Translations under genes and position numbers: made by a program
Source: DATLNF01 sp046590575
GTDB taxonomy: Bacteria; Actinomycetota; Actinomycetes; BP-191
Reading direction: 5' to 3'
Length of the DNA stretch: 17,952 nucleotides
Assembly (NCBI GenBank): GCA_046590575.1
Contig: JBKJUS010000044.1
Coordinates: 1 to 17,952 of the forward strand
Shown: piece after piece, positions 7,944 to 14,949 of the stretch
Numbering within the stretch: the first letter of the stretch is position 1
How the letters are laid out: each line of letters begins with the position of its first letter
The notes under the pieces: generated by a model
Databases searched by the model: none
Seen by the model: only the letters and a program-made list of their open reading frames with translations
What the model was told of the DNA's origin: nothing

Positions 7944-7965
7944 TGGTCGAACACGTGTTCGACCA
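7944..7965. promoter_or_regulatory. LexA operator (SOS box), perfect 22-bp palindrome
   Basis: The core TCGAACACGTGTTCGA (7947-7962) matches the actinobacterial SOS box TCGAAC-N4-GTTCGA without mismatch. The symmetry continues three bases on each side, giving 22 bp of perfect palindrome. On the minus strand it lies directly after a promoter-like pair and would cover about +5 to +20, a classic blocking position for the HEPN gene. On the plus strand it is about 60 bp before the crtA-like ATG. No lexA gene is in the window. Confidence 0.85.
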
Positions 7966-7972
7966 CGATCAG

Positions 7973-8002
7973 AGTAAATCCTGGGTGCGACAGAACCGTC
8001 AA
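7973..8002 (-). promoter_or_regulatory. Putative promoter reading into the HEPN gene
   Basis: On the minus strand TTGACG (8002-7997) and TTTACT (7978-7973) are separated by 18 nt, a fair match to a housekeeping promoter. Transcription would start near 7966, at the edge of the LexA palindrome, so bound LexA would block it. The elements overlap the upstream region of the divergent crtA-like gene. Confidence 0.5.
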
Positions 8003-8013
8003 CCCCGCTCCCC

Positions 8014-8019
8014 TACGCT
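8014..8019 (+). promoter_or_regulatory. Putative -10 hexamer TACGCT for a leaderless crtA-like transcript
   Basis: TACGCT fits TANNNT and ends 6 nt before ATG 8026; no Shine-Dalgarno sequence precedes that ATG. A clear -35 is not seen. The LexA palindrome lies about 50-70 bp upstream. Confidence 0.4.
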
Positions 8020-8025
8020 CATCCG

Positions 8026-8745
8026 ATGGCAGACGCGGGGGACGACAGCGCTCCGCTGGTGGTCCTGCAGATCTGGACGGTGCCCGTGGGGCGGGTGCCG
8101 CATGCGGTCGCCCGGATGGCCCTGGACCGTCGTCCGCTACGCCGTACGCCCGGCCTGCGGTTCAGCAAGCTGCTGGGCACCGGCGACGGGCGGACCTTCA
8201 CGGTCCGCGACGCCGATCCACGCCGCTGGGCGCTGCTGACGGTCTGGGACACCGACGCGGCGTACGACGGCTTCCGCGAGTCTTCGACGGTCCAGCGCGC
8301 ATGGTCCCGGCTGGCCGACGAGGCATGGATGGTCTCCCTTCGTCCGCTGGCCAGCCGCGGCCGATGGTCCGGCCAGGCGCCCTTCGGCGACCCTGTCCCG
8401 ACTCCGCACGAAGGGCCCGTCGCCGCGCTGACCCGGGCTCGCATCCGGCCCATGAAGTCGGCCACGTTCTGGCGCGCCGTGCCCGCCGTGTCGGCCGACC
8501 TATGGTCCGGCCCGGGATTGCGGTGGGCAGTGGGCATCGGCGAGGCGCCGTTCGGGCTGCAAGGCACGTTCTCGCTGTGGGACGACGCCGCCGCGCTGCG
8601 CGATTTCGCCTACGGTCGCAAGGCGCATCAAGAAGCGATCGCTCGCACCTCGGCTGTGGGGTGGTACGCCGAGGAGCTCTTCGCCCGCTTCGCCGTGCTG
8701 TCCACCGAGGGCACCATCGACGGTAACGATCCGGGTGCCCTGTGA
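8026..8745 (+). CDS. crtA: CrtA-like (spheroidene monooxygenase-like) carotenoid oxygenase
   Basis: A 239-residue protein whose pattern follows CrtA of purple bacteria along most of its length: FSKLLGTGDGRTF, the strand LLTVWDTDAAYDGFRESS, LADEAWMV, RGRWSGQAPFGDP, GPVAALTRARIRP, TFWRAVPAVS, VGIGEAPFGLQGTFSLWDD and YAEELFARFAVL. CrtA is a heme-dependent oxygenase that adds a keto group at C-2 of acyclic carotenoids such as spheroidene. Here it would act on an acyclic product of the carotenoid enzymes encoded 4-9 kb downstream. The start ATG 8026 is leaderless-looking. It overlaps the next gene by GTGA. The nearby SOS palindrome raises the question of damage or UV control. Similarity is from memory of the family, so substrate and exact product are inference. 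Confidence 0.78.
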   Translation: MADAGDDSAPLVVLQIWTVPVGRVPHAVARMALDRRPLRRTPGLRFSKLLGTGDGRTFTVRDADPRRWALLTVWDTDAAYDGFRESSTVQRAWSRLADEAWMVSLRPLASRGRWSGQAPFGDPVPTPHEGPVAALTRARIRPMKSATFWRAVPAVSADLWSGPGLRWAVGIGEAPFGLQGTFSLWDDAAALRDFAYGRKAHQEAIARTSAVGWYAEELFARFAVLSTEGTIDGNDPGAL

Positions 8746-9329
8746 CGGAGCTGACATCGCTCGACCCTGACTCGTTCGTCGCTCGCCTGGACGAGGCGGT
8801 CAGCGTGTGGCGGGAAGCCTTCGGTGAGGCGGCGTACCGCGACGTCGAGGCGGAGATCGAGCGGCGCGCGGACATGATGTCGGCGCACGCGCGACGCTCC
8901 GGGTTTCGAGCGATCTTCGCTGTCGACGGTGAAGACGTGGTCGGCATCGGCTATGGCTGCTCGGGTTCACCCGGGACCTTCTGGCACGATGCGGTCAGGT
9001 CCCTCGTCGACCGTGCGACAGCGCATCAGTGGCTCGACGACGGCTTCGAGGTGTGCGAGCTTCATGTCCGGCCCGGGCGCCAGGGCCGGGGCGTGGGCCG
9101 TCGCCTGCTGCGCCGGCTGCTGAACGAACTGCCGCAGCGCACAGCGCTGCTCTCCACTTTGCTCGGCGACACAAGTGCCCGTCGGCTCTACGACTCCCTC
9201 GGCTTCTCGGTCCTCCTCGACGACATGGAGTTTGTGCCCGGCGGGCACCTGTACGTCGTCATGGGCGTCGACCTACCACTAGTGGCTACACACCGCTCCG
9301 GCGCAGACTCACCAGGCAGTCATCGCTGA
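8742..9329 (+). CDS. GNAT N-acetyltransferase
   Basis: A 195-residue protein starting at GTG 8742 and overlapping the crtA-like stop (GTGA), so probably co-translated with it. The acetyl-CoA binding loop is clear: LHVRPGRQGRGVGRRLLRRLL, with R113-Q114-G115-R116-G117-V118-G119. DTSARRLYDSLGFSVL then gives the usual motif B. The N-terminal third (WREAFGEAAYRDVEAEIERR) is helical and may form the substrate side. The acceptor substrate is unknown. A role in carotenoid chemistry is not implied by the fold. The last 10 nt overlap the 3' end of the convergent hypF gene. Confidence 0.85.
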   Translation: MTELTSLDPDSFVARLDEAVSVWREAFGEAAYRDVEAEIERRADMMSAHARRSGFRAIFAVDGEDVVGIGYGCSGSPGTFWHDAVRSLVDRATAHQWLDDGFEVCELHVRPGRQGRGVGRRLLRRLLNELPQRTALLSTLLGDTSARRLYDSLGFSVLLDDMEFVPGGHLYVVMGVDLPLVATHRSGADSPGSHR

Positions 9330-11605
9330 GTCAGGGAAGCGGCCGCCACGGCCGCCTGACCCAGGCTGATACCTCCATCGTTTGGCGGTACCTGCCGATG
9401 GGTCAGCACCTCGAAGCCGGCGTTCTCGAGGCGGGTGAGACAGCGTGACACGAGCAGGGCGTTCTGGAAGACGCCCCCTGATAGCGCGACTGCATGCAGC
9501 CCATGCACGTCGCGCGCCCTCGTGCAGACATCGCGCACCACGTCGGCGAGCGTGTTGTGGAAACGCCCGGCGATCACCGCGACGGAGCTGCCCCGCAGCA
9601 GGTCGTCGGCGACTGCTCGCACCAGGCTTGCACAGTCGACTTGGGCTACGGCGTCGTCGCTGATGCCCACCGGATAGCTGCCGATCTCTGCCGGGTCGGC
9701 GATGTGCTCCAACTCGATCGCGGCCTGACCTTCATACGACACCACGTCTCGAACCCCGAGAAGGGCAGAGATCGCATCGAAGAGTCGGCCCGCACTCGAC
9801 GTCATCGGCGCGCTCACGCCGGCCCGCATCAGCGAGAGCACCTGGTCCCACCGAGGACCCTGCCGCTGCACGACGGCGAGATCTTGCGGTACCTCGCCGG
9901 CGTAGGCGAGGTCAAGGTGGGCGGCAGCCATCCGCCACGGCTGGCGCGCCGCCGCGTCCCCGCCGGGCATCGGCACCGCAGCCAAATGCGCGACCCGGGC
10001 GTAGCCGGTGAGGTCGGCAATGAGGAACTCGCCCCCCCAGGCCGTGCCGTCAGGGCCGAGACCGATCCCGTCGAACGCCACCCCGATGACCGGCCCGACC
10101 ACGCCGTTGTCAGCCAAACAGGAGGCGATGTGCGCATGGTGATGTTGGACCGCGACCAGCCGAACATCTTCCCGCTCCATGGCGTAGCGGGTCGATGGGT
10201 AGTCGGGATGCAGGTCATGGGCAACGACGCCCGGCGCGACGTCGAGCAACGAGGTCAAGTGCGCGATTCCGTCGAGATAGGACTGCAGCGTCGCGTAGTC
10301 GTCGAGGTCGCCGATGTGGTGCGATACGAACGCATCACGGCCTCTCGCGACGCAGAAGGTGTTCTTCAGCGCCGGGCCGCACGCGAGGACGGGCTCCTCG
10401 CAGCCCAGCGGCAACGTGACCGGGTGCGGCACGTAACCGCGGGACCGGCGAATGGGCACCACGCGCCCGCGAACCACCTTGCAGACCGAGTCATCAACCC
10501 GAGTGCGGATCTCGCGGTCGTGGAGGAGGAACGCGTCGGCAATCGAATCGAGTCGGTCGGCGGCATCCGCGTCACTGAACGCGATCGGCTCGTCCGAGAG
10601 ATTGCCGCTGGTGAGGACGACGGGCCGGCCAAGTGCCTCCACAAGCAGGATGTGCAGCGGGGTGTACGGCAGCATGACGCCCAACGTGGGCGAGCCGGGC
10701 GCTACCGACCTCGCCACAGCGGCGCCCGCCCGCCGACGAAGCAGGACGATCGGTCGCGCCGTGCTGAGGAGCAACGCTCGCTCCTCCTCGTCAAGCACGC
10801 AGAGGGCAGCGGCCGCGTCGACATCAGCGACCATGAGCGCGAAGGGCCGGTCCTCGCGGTGCTTGCGTCGACGGAGCGTCGCAACGGCGGACTCGTTGGC
10901 CGCATCGACCGCAAGGTGGTAGCCGCCTAGGCCCTTGACCGCCACGACCTGCCCCGCGTGCAGCCGCTCGACCGATCCGGCGATGGCGTCGCCACTCAGC
11001 TCATGTCCTGTGCGGTCCAGCAGCCGTAGCGTCGGCCCACAGGCAGGACAGCACACGGGCTCTGCGTGAAAGCGCCGATCCCTGGGATCGTCGTACTCCG
11101 CGCGACATGCGACGCACATCGGAAACGGCGCCATCGTGGTGCGCGACCGGTCGTACGGCACGGACCGCACAATCGTGTAGCGAGGACCGCAGTTCGTGCA
11201 GTTGATGAAGGGATAGCCGAAACGTCGGTCATTCGAGTCGCGAAGCTCCCGCGCACAGTCCGCACAAGTGGCGGTGTCAGCCGATACGAGCGCACGACGG
11301 ACGCCGACCGTGTCACTAGCACGTACTTCGAAACCTACGGAGCCCTCCGGCCGAAGGTCGACACTGCGGACCTCTTCCACGCGAGCGAGCGGCGGCGGAC
11401 GGGTCAAGGCGTCGAGCAGAGAGGCCACGTCGGGCGCGGAACCTTCCACCTCGAGCACTACGCCATTGGCGTCGTTACCCACCCACCCGGAGAGTCCGCG
11501 AGACGTTGCCTCACGCCAGACGAAAGGGCGAAATCCCACGCCCTGGACCAGGCCACGTACATGCGCGCGAACGCGAACGACGTCCAGCTCCGCAGGGTGC
11601 ACCAT
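9320..11605 (-). CDS. hypF: Carbamoyltransferase HypF, [NiFe]-hydrogenase maturation
   Basis: A 761-residue protein with the complete HypF domain order. An acylphosphatase domain begins with VRGLVQGVGFRPFVW (about residues 16-30). Zinc-finger CxxC pairs follow (CADC, CTNC, CVAC, CPAC) with FHAEPVCCPACGP. A YrdC-like domain shows GQVVAVKGLGGYHLA and RRRKHREDRPFALMV. The Kae1-like C-terminal domain shows VQHHHAHIASCLADNG, AFDGIGLGPDGTAWGGEF, YEGQAAIELE and SGGVFQNALL. HypF uses carbamoyl phosphate and ATP to carbamoylate the HypE C-terminal Cys, the source of cyanide ligands of the hydrogenase active site. The start may be ATG 11605 or GTG 11614; the latter overlaps the upstream stop as TAGTG. 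Neither has a clear ribosome site, consistent with coupling to the gene before it. No hypA-E or hydrogenase genes are in the window. Confidence 0.93.
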   Translation of the reverse strand: MVHPAELDVVRVRAHVRGLVQGVGFRPFVWREATSRGLSGWVGNDANGVVLEVEGSAPDVASLLDALTRPPPLARVEEVRSVDLRPEGSVGFEVRASDTVGVRRALVSADTATCADCARELRDSNDRRFGYPFINCTNCGPRYTIVRSVPYDRSRTTMAPFPMCVACRAEYDDPRDRRFHAEPVCCPACGPTLRLLDRTGHELSGDAIAGSVERLHAGQVVAVKGLGGYHLAVDAANESAVATLRRRKHREDRPFALMVADVDAAAALCVLDEEERALLLSTARPIVLLRRRAGAAVARSVAPGSPTLGVMLPYTPLHILLVEALGRPVVLTSGNLSDEPIAFSDADAADRLDSIADAFLLHDREIRTRVDDSVCKVVRGRVVPIRRSRGYVPHPVTLPLGCEEPVLACGPALKNTFCVARGRDAFVSHHIGDLDDYATLQSYLDGIAHLTSLLDVAPGVVAHDLHPDYPSTRYAMEREDVRLVAVQHHHAHIASCLADNGVVGPVIGVAFDGIGLGPDGTAWGGEFLIADLTGYARVAHLAAVPMPGGDAAARQPWRMAAAHLDLAYAGEVPQDLAVVQRQGPRWDQVLSLMRAGVSAPMTSSAGRLFDAISALLGVRDVVSYEGQAAIELEHIADPAEIGSYPVGISDDAVAQVDCASLVRAVADDLLRGSSVAVIAGRFHNTLADVVRDVCTRARDVHGLHAVALSGGVFQNALLVSRCLTRLENAGFEVLTHRQVPPNDGGISLGQAAVAAASLTQR

Positions 11606-11613
11606 CCGGAGCA

Positions 11614-12129
11614 CTAGGGCGGACCGAACGGAAGGCGAGTGTGCAGGCGCCACCCGGCGCCGTCGTCCTCGACCCACAAAGACGCTTCCGTGGCGTCCAC
11701 CCTGATCGGCAGCTTAGGCGCAACGGCGTCGGCAGCCTCTTCGCGGCGCTGCGCATCATCGACGTCAGAGACGGTGAGGTGCGGCACCGAAGCCGGGAAC
11801 TTTCCGCCGTAAGGCTGATACTCCGGCCACCTGTCGACCAGTGACCGCGTCAGGTGGGCGAAGACATCAGACGGCTCTGGCATCAGGTAGACGGTCGCCG
11901 GGAACCTGCCGACCCGGATGAGAGTGAAGGCGAAACCGTCGACGCCGCTGAAGTATCGACTGAGCTCCCGCACGACGTCGTCGTCGATGGTGGAGGCCTC
12001 AAGGAACGGATAAAGCAGCGTGATGTGCGCGGGCATGCCCCGCGCCGCTGAGGGATCGTCGCGCTCACGCCATCGGCGTACGACGTCCTCCGCTTCGGGT
12101 ACTACCACGACGACAGCGCTGCGACCCAT
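11614..12129 (-). CDS. 2H phosphoesterase, 2'-5' RNA ligase (LigT)-like
   Basis: A 171-residue protein with the two HxT motifs that define 2H phosphoesterases: His35-Ile-Thr37 in PAHITLLYPF and His117-Leu-Thr119 in VPHLTVSD. Spacing and length fit the 2_5_RNA_ligase2 group. ATG 12129 has an AGGAG site 7 nt upstream (12141-12137), so the start is firm. Members hydrolyse cyclic phosphodiesters or ligate 2'-5' RNA ends; the actual substrate here is unknown. The gene lies head-to-head with the crtO-like gene (66 bp apart) and directly before hypF, whose GTG or ATG lies 0-8 nt after this stop. It is thus probably co-transcribed with hypF, an unexplained pairing. Confidence 0.85.
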   Translation of the reverse strand: MGRSAVVVVVPEAEDVVRRWRERDDPSAARGMPAHITLLYPFLEASTIDDDVVRELSRYFSGVDGFAFTLIRVGRFPATVYLMPEPSDVFAHLTRSLVDRWPEYQPYGGKFPASVPHLTVSDVDDAQRREEAADAVAPKLPIRVDATEASLWVEDDGAGWRLHTRLPFGPP

Positions 12130-12156
12130 GTCGGAACTCCTCCCCAGCGTGGGTGC

Positions 12157-12162
12157 AGGTTA
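12157..12162 (-). promoter_or_regulatory. Putative -10 hexamer TAACCT for the 2H phosphoesterase-hypF unit
   Basis: On the minus strand TAACCT lies 27 nt before ATG 12129, leaving room for a short leader with the AGGAG site. The -35 is not recognisable. It overlaps the divergent promoter region of the crtO-like gene. Confidence 0.35.
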
Positions 12163-12181
12163 GCGAACTCGCCGTGGTCCA

Positions 12182-12187
12182 TAGACT
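12182..12187 (+). promoter_or_regulatory. Putative -10 hexamer TAGACT for a leaderless crtO-like transcript
   Basis: TAGACT ends 8 nt before ATG 12196. A weak -35 candidate, TTAGCG, is at 12160-12165 with 16 nt between. There is no Shine-Dalgarno sequence before the ATG. An in-frame TTG at 12187 lies inside the hexamer and is unlikely as a start. Confidence 0.4.
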
Positions 12188-12195
12188 TGTCGGAC

Positions 12196-13797
12196 ATGCG
12201 CGACGTCGTGGTGGTCGGAGCTGGGCACAACGCCCTCGTCGCGGCGTGCTATCTCGCCCGCGAGGGCCTCGACGTCGAGGTGGTCGAGCGAAGCGACGTC
12301 GTCGGCGGTGCTGTGTCGACGGTAGAGCGGTTCCCGGGCTACCTCATGGACCGCGGTTCGAGCGCGCACATCATGGTGCGGCACACCGGCATCATCGAGG
12401 AGCTGCGGCTCGTCGAAGCTGGCCTGGAGTACCAGGACCTCGACCCTTGGGGCTTCGCTCCATTCGGCGAAGAGAGCATCTACTTTCACGTCGATCTCGA
12501 CCGGACGTGCGCCTCCATCGAGGCGGTGTGCGGCAGCCGGGATGCCGACGCCTACCGCTCCTTCGTCAACGACTGGGCGGACCGCAATGAGCGGGTCTTC
12601 ACGGCATTTCAGTCACCACCGACGGGAGCCAACCTCGGTCGGCATCTGTGGGGGATCGGGAAGAGCACCGGGCTCTCCGGCATGGAGCTGTCGCGGCAGT
12701 TCCTGACCACCGCCGACCAGCTGCTCGACACGCACTTCGACGACGAACGTCTGAAAACCGCGCTTGCGTGGATGGGCGCGCAGTCCGGTCCACCGACGCA
12801 TGAAGTGGCGACTGCGGACCTGGTCGGCTGGAACACGCTGATGCACCGCCGGCCGCCGGGACATCCCAAGGGGGGCAGCGGCCAGCTGTCGGTGGCGTTG
12901 GCCCGTCGGTTACAGACTTACGGCGGCGTGCTGCGACTCGGCGACGGGGCAGCGCAGATCATCGCGCGCGGCGGCCGCGCTGTCGGCGTACGCACCTCCA
13001 GTGGCGACGTCATCGAGGCGGGCATCGTCGTCGCCGGGTGCCACCTGCTGACGACCATTGATCTCGTGGGCGACGAACTCGACGCCGGTCCACGCTGGCT
13101 CGAGCTGGCGCAACGCGCCCGGCGTACCGTGCGCACCGGCAACGGCATCGGGATGGTGGTACGTCTTGGCACGTCCGACCTGCCGCGCTACACCGCTGCG
13201 GATCCCGCCGAGCACGGCGCGGAACATCGGGCGATGCAGCTCATCACGCCGAACCGGGTCGCCCTACGGCGAGCTCATGGCGAGTTCAGCGCCGGGCTGC
13301 CACCGACCAAGCCGGCCGCGCTGGCGATGACCTTCTCCGCCTTCGACGACACCATCGCGCCGGCGGGCAAGCACAACGTCACGGTGTGGGGACAGTGGCA
13401 CCCCTACGAGCTCTCCAACGGAGAGTCGTGGGACGCCATCCGCGAGCGCGAGGGGCAGAAGCTCGTCGACGCGGTCGACGCCGTCGCACCTGGCTTCGCG
13501 AGCACCGTCGAGCACATGCACGTCCAGACGCCGTTGGACCTCGAGCGCGAGCTGGGCCTGATCCGCGGTCAGGTGATGCACGTGGAGATGGCGCTGGACC
13601 AGATGTTCGGGTGGCGCCCGCTGCCCGAGCTGGCCGGCTACCGGACACCGCTGGGCGGCCTCTACCTGACCGGCGCGTCCATGCACCCGGGTGGCGGCGT
13701 CTTCGGCGCCAGTGGTCGCTCAGCGGCACGCGTCGTACTCGATGACCGATCCCCCGGGTTCATCGCCCGCACGCTGCGCGTCCGTCGCGTCCGCTGA
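12196..13797 (+). CDS. crtO: CrtO-like carotenoid ketolase (phytoene-desaturase superfamily flavoprotein)
   Basis: A 533-residue FAD-dependent protein; CrtO ketolases are about 530. The dinucleotide-binding loop is VVVVGAGHNALVAACYLA (residues 4-21, Gly8-x-Gly10; the third Gly of the usual GHNGL is Ala13) with EVVERSDVVGGA after it. Later signatures match CrtO as I recall it: GAQSGPPTHE, RPPGHPKGGSGQLSVAL, MALDQMFGWRPLPELAGYRTP, LYLTGASMHPGGGVFGASGRSAARVV. Such enzymes place a 4-keto group on carotenoids (for example in deinoxanthin synthesis). Relatives also include desaturases and PYROXD2-like proteins of other function, so the exact reaction is inference. The start ATG 12196 is supported by the TAGACT box. 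It stands alone as a unit, 378 bp before the cruF operon, in the same direction. Confidence 0.78.
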   Translation: MRDVVVVGAGHNALVAACYLAREGLDVEVVERSDVVGGAVSTVERFPGYLMDRGSSAHIMVRHTGIIEELRLVEAGLEYQDLDPWGFAPFGEESIYFHVDLDRTCASIEAVCGSRDADAYRSFVNDWADRNERVFTAFQSPPTGANLGRHLWGIGKSTGLSGMELSRQFLTTADQLLDTHFDDERLKTALAWMGAQSGPPTHEVATADLVGWNTLMHRRPPGHPKGGSGQLSVALARRLQTYGGVLRLGDGAAQIIARGGRAVGVRTSSGDVIEAGIVVAGCHLLTTIDLVGDELDAGPRWLELAQRARRTVRTGNGIGMVVRLGTSDLPRYTAADPAEHGAEHRAMQLITPNRVALRRAHGEFSAGLPPTKPAALAMTFSAFDDTIAPAGKHNVTVWGQWHPYELSNGESWDAIREREGQKLVDAVDAVAPGFASTVEHMHVQTPLDLERELGLIRGQVMHVEMALDQMFGWRPLPELAGYRTPLGGLYLTGASMHPGGGVFGASGRSAARVVLDDRSPGFIARTLRVRRVR

Positions 13798-13959
13798 CAC
13801 CGTGGGCGCCCGCCCTCGAGGTTGCCCGGACTGGCCTCCTAAGGCCGCCGCGACGTCGTGCAGCCGCAGGGCGAGGTGCGCTTCGAGGGCGCGGTCCGGC
13901 TCGCGCCAGCGCTCGCCGAGCAATGAGGTGATGCGGGCCAGCCGCGACCGGCCAGCCAC
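13720..13959 (-). CDS. Small ORF, 79 aa, hypothetical, overlapping the crtO-like 3' end
   Basis: A minus-strand frame of 79 codons from GTG 13959. Its first 40 codons use nearly only G or C at the third position and encode a helix-like segment starting RSRLARITSLLGERWREPD, which looks protein-like. The second half is Gly/Pro/Arg-rich and overlaps the last 78 nt of the crtO-like gene in antisense, which weakens the case. No ribosome binding site or clear promoter is seen. I do not recognise the family. It may be a real small protein or chance in GC-rich DNA. Confidence 0.35.
   Translation of the reverse strand: MAGRSRLARITSLLGERWREPDRALEAHLALRLHDVAAALGGQSGQPRGRAPTVSADATDAQRAGDEPGGSVIEYDACR
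13833..13846 (+). terminator. Short hairpin downstream of the crtO-like gene
   Basis: GGCCT (13833-13837) and AGGCC (13842-13846) form a 5-bp stem with a CCTA loop 35 nt after the stop codon. No U tract follows, so it may be only a weak terminator. It lies within the small minus-strand ORF. Confidence 0.25.
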
Positions 13960-14175
13960 ACAATTGGCAGCACTGAGTCAGCGCATTGTGCTCAGGTGTC
14001 CGCTCGACGGCGGGTGGGGGCTCCGGTTGTGTGGACTTCTGGTCGGCCGATGTCTCGTGATCATCTCGCCACGTCTCTCGCCTTGACGTCTGGGAAACCA
14101 CCTGCAGGACCGCGCACGTGTCTCCAGGTGTAGGTGCGGGCCTGTCGGCGACCTGCGCTGCGTATCGTGATCGTC
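13960..14175. other. Intergenic region upstream of cruF
   Basis: No convincing gene is seen here. On the plus strand there is a TTGACG at about 14082, but no suitable -10 follows it at the usual distance. A 6-bp inverted repeat CACCTG (14099-14104) and CAGGTG (14125-14130) could bind a regulator. The proposed cruF -10 box is at 14163-14168. Confidence 0.35.
14163..14168 (+). promoter_or_regulatory. Putative -10 hexamer TATCGT for a leaderless cruF operon transcript
   Basis: TATCGT ends 7 nt before ATG 14176, the natural start of the CruF protein. No ribosome binding site is seen before that ATG. The -35 region is not clear. Confidence 0.4.
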
Positions 14176-14949
14176 ATGCACCAGACGGCCGGCCTGCGCA
14201 CGACGTACGCGCTGGCGGCCCTGACGGTGCTCGCCCAGATCGGCTACCCGCTGACGTCCGGATCTGCGCGCGACCGGCTCACCGTCGTGACGGTGGCCCT
14301 GTTCTTCCTCACCTCGGTCGCCCATGCGCTGCTCACCCGCGGACTCCGGTTCACCACCTGCCTCGTCGTCGTGACGACGGGAGGTGGTCTCCTCATCGAA
14401 GCTCTCGGAGTGCGCACCGGCGTGCCTTTCGGTGACTACGCCTACGCCGACTCCCTCGGAGCCAAGGTCCTCGCCGTGCCGGCCGTCATCCCGCTCGCTT
14501 GGACGATGATGGCCTACCCGGCGCTCCTGGTGGCCCGACGGGTGACCACCCGGCCCATCCTCGGGCCAGTGCTCGCCGGGGCCGCGCTGGCGTCGTGGGA
14601 CCTCTTCCTCGACCCACAAATGGTCGCAGCGGGCCACTGGGAGTGGTTCGCGAGTGGGCCGTCGATCACCGGCATCCCCGTCAGCAACTATCTCGGCTGG
14701 TTCGTTGTCGCCACCGCCATGATGGGACTTCTGCAGGCCCTCGCCCCGCGCGTCGACAGCGGTGATGTGGTGGTTCCCTACGCCCTCTACCTGTGGACCT
14801 ACGCGTCGAGTGTCCTCGCCAACCTCACCTTCTTCGACCGGCCGCTCGTCGCCCTCGTCGGCGGAGTGGGGATGGGAGTAGTGGTCCTGCTCTTCCTCCG
14901 ATCGACTCAGGCCTCCCCCACCGGGCGACCGCGCCTCGCCACCACATGA
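14176..14949 (+). CDS. cruF: CruF-type carotenoid 1',2'-hydratase, membrane protein
   Basis: A 257-residue integral membrane protein with about seven or eight hydrophobic segments (for example TLVALFFLTSVAHALL-like and VPAVIPLAWTMMAYPALLVA stretches). ATG 14176 is preferred over an upstream in-frame start at 14134 because the -10-like TATCGT stands 7 nt before it. The polar loop segments GVPFGDYAYADSLGAK, WDLFLDPQMVAAGHWEW and GIPVSNYLGWF with Asp/His residues are typical of the Caroten_synth (DUF422) family to which CruF belongs. CruF adds water to the psi end of acyclic carotenoids to give a 1'-hydroxyl. It overlaps the next gene by ATGA, and its operon partners are a glycosyltransferase and a desaturase, as expected for this role. 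Confidence 0.83.
   Translation: MHQTAGLRTTYALAALTVLAQIGYPLTSGSARDRLTVVTVALFFLTSVAHALLTRGLRFTTCLVVVTTGGGLLIEALGVRTGVPFGDYAYADSLGAKVLAVPAVIPLAWTMMAYPALLVARRVTTRPILGPVLAGAALASWDLFLDPQMVAAGHWEWFASGPSITGIPVSNYLGWFVVATAMMGLLQALAPRVDSGDVVVPYALYLWTYASSVLANLTFFDRPLVALVGGVGMGVVVLLFLRSTQASPTGRPRLATT

Noticed and set aside
7742..8002. Upstream extension of the HEPN reading frame
   Set aside because: It runs through the SOS box and promoter and encodes an Arg/Pro/Ala-rich stretch; the AGGAGG site supports GTG 7741.
7731..8726. Plus-strand open frame of 331 codons over the HEPN leader and crtA-like gene
   Set aside because: The crtA-like protein in another frame matches a known family, while this frame gives an Arg-rich product.
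9494..10930. Plus-strand open frame of 478 codons
   Set aside because: It is antisense to hypF, whose four domains are complete on the minus strand.
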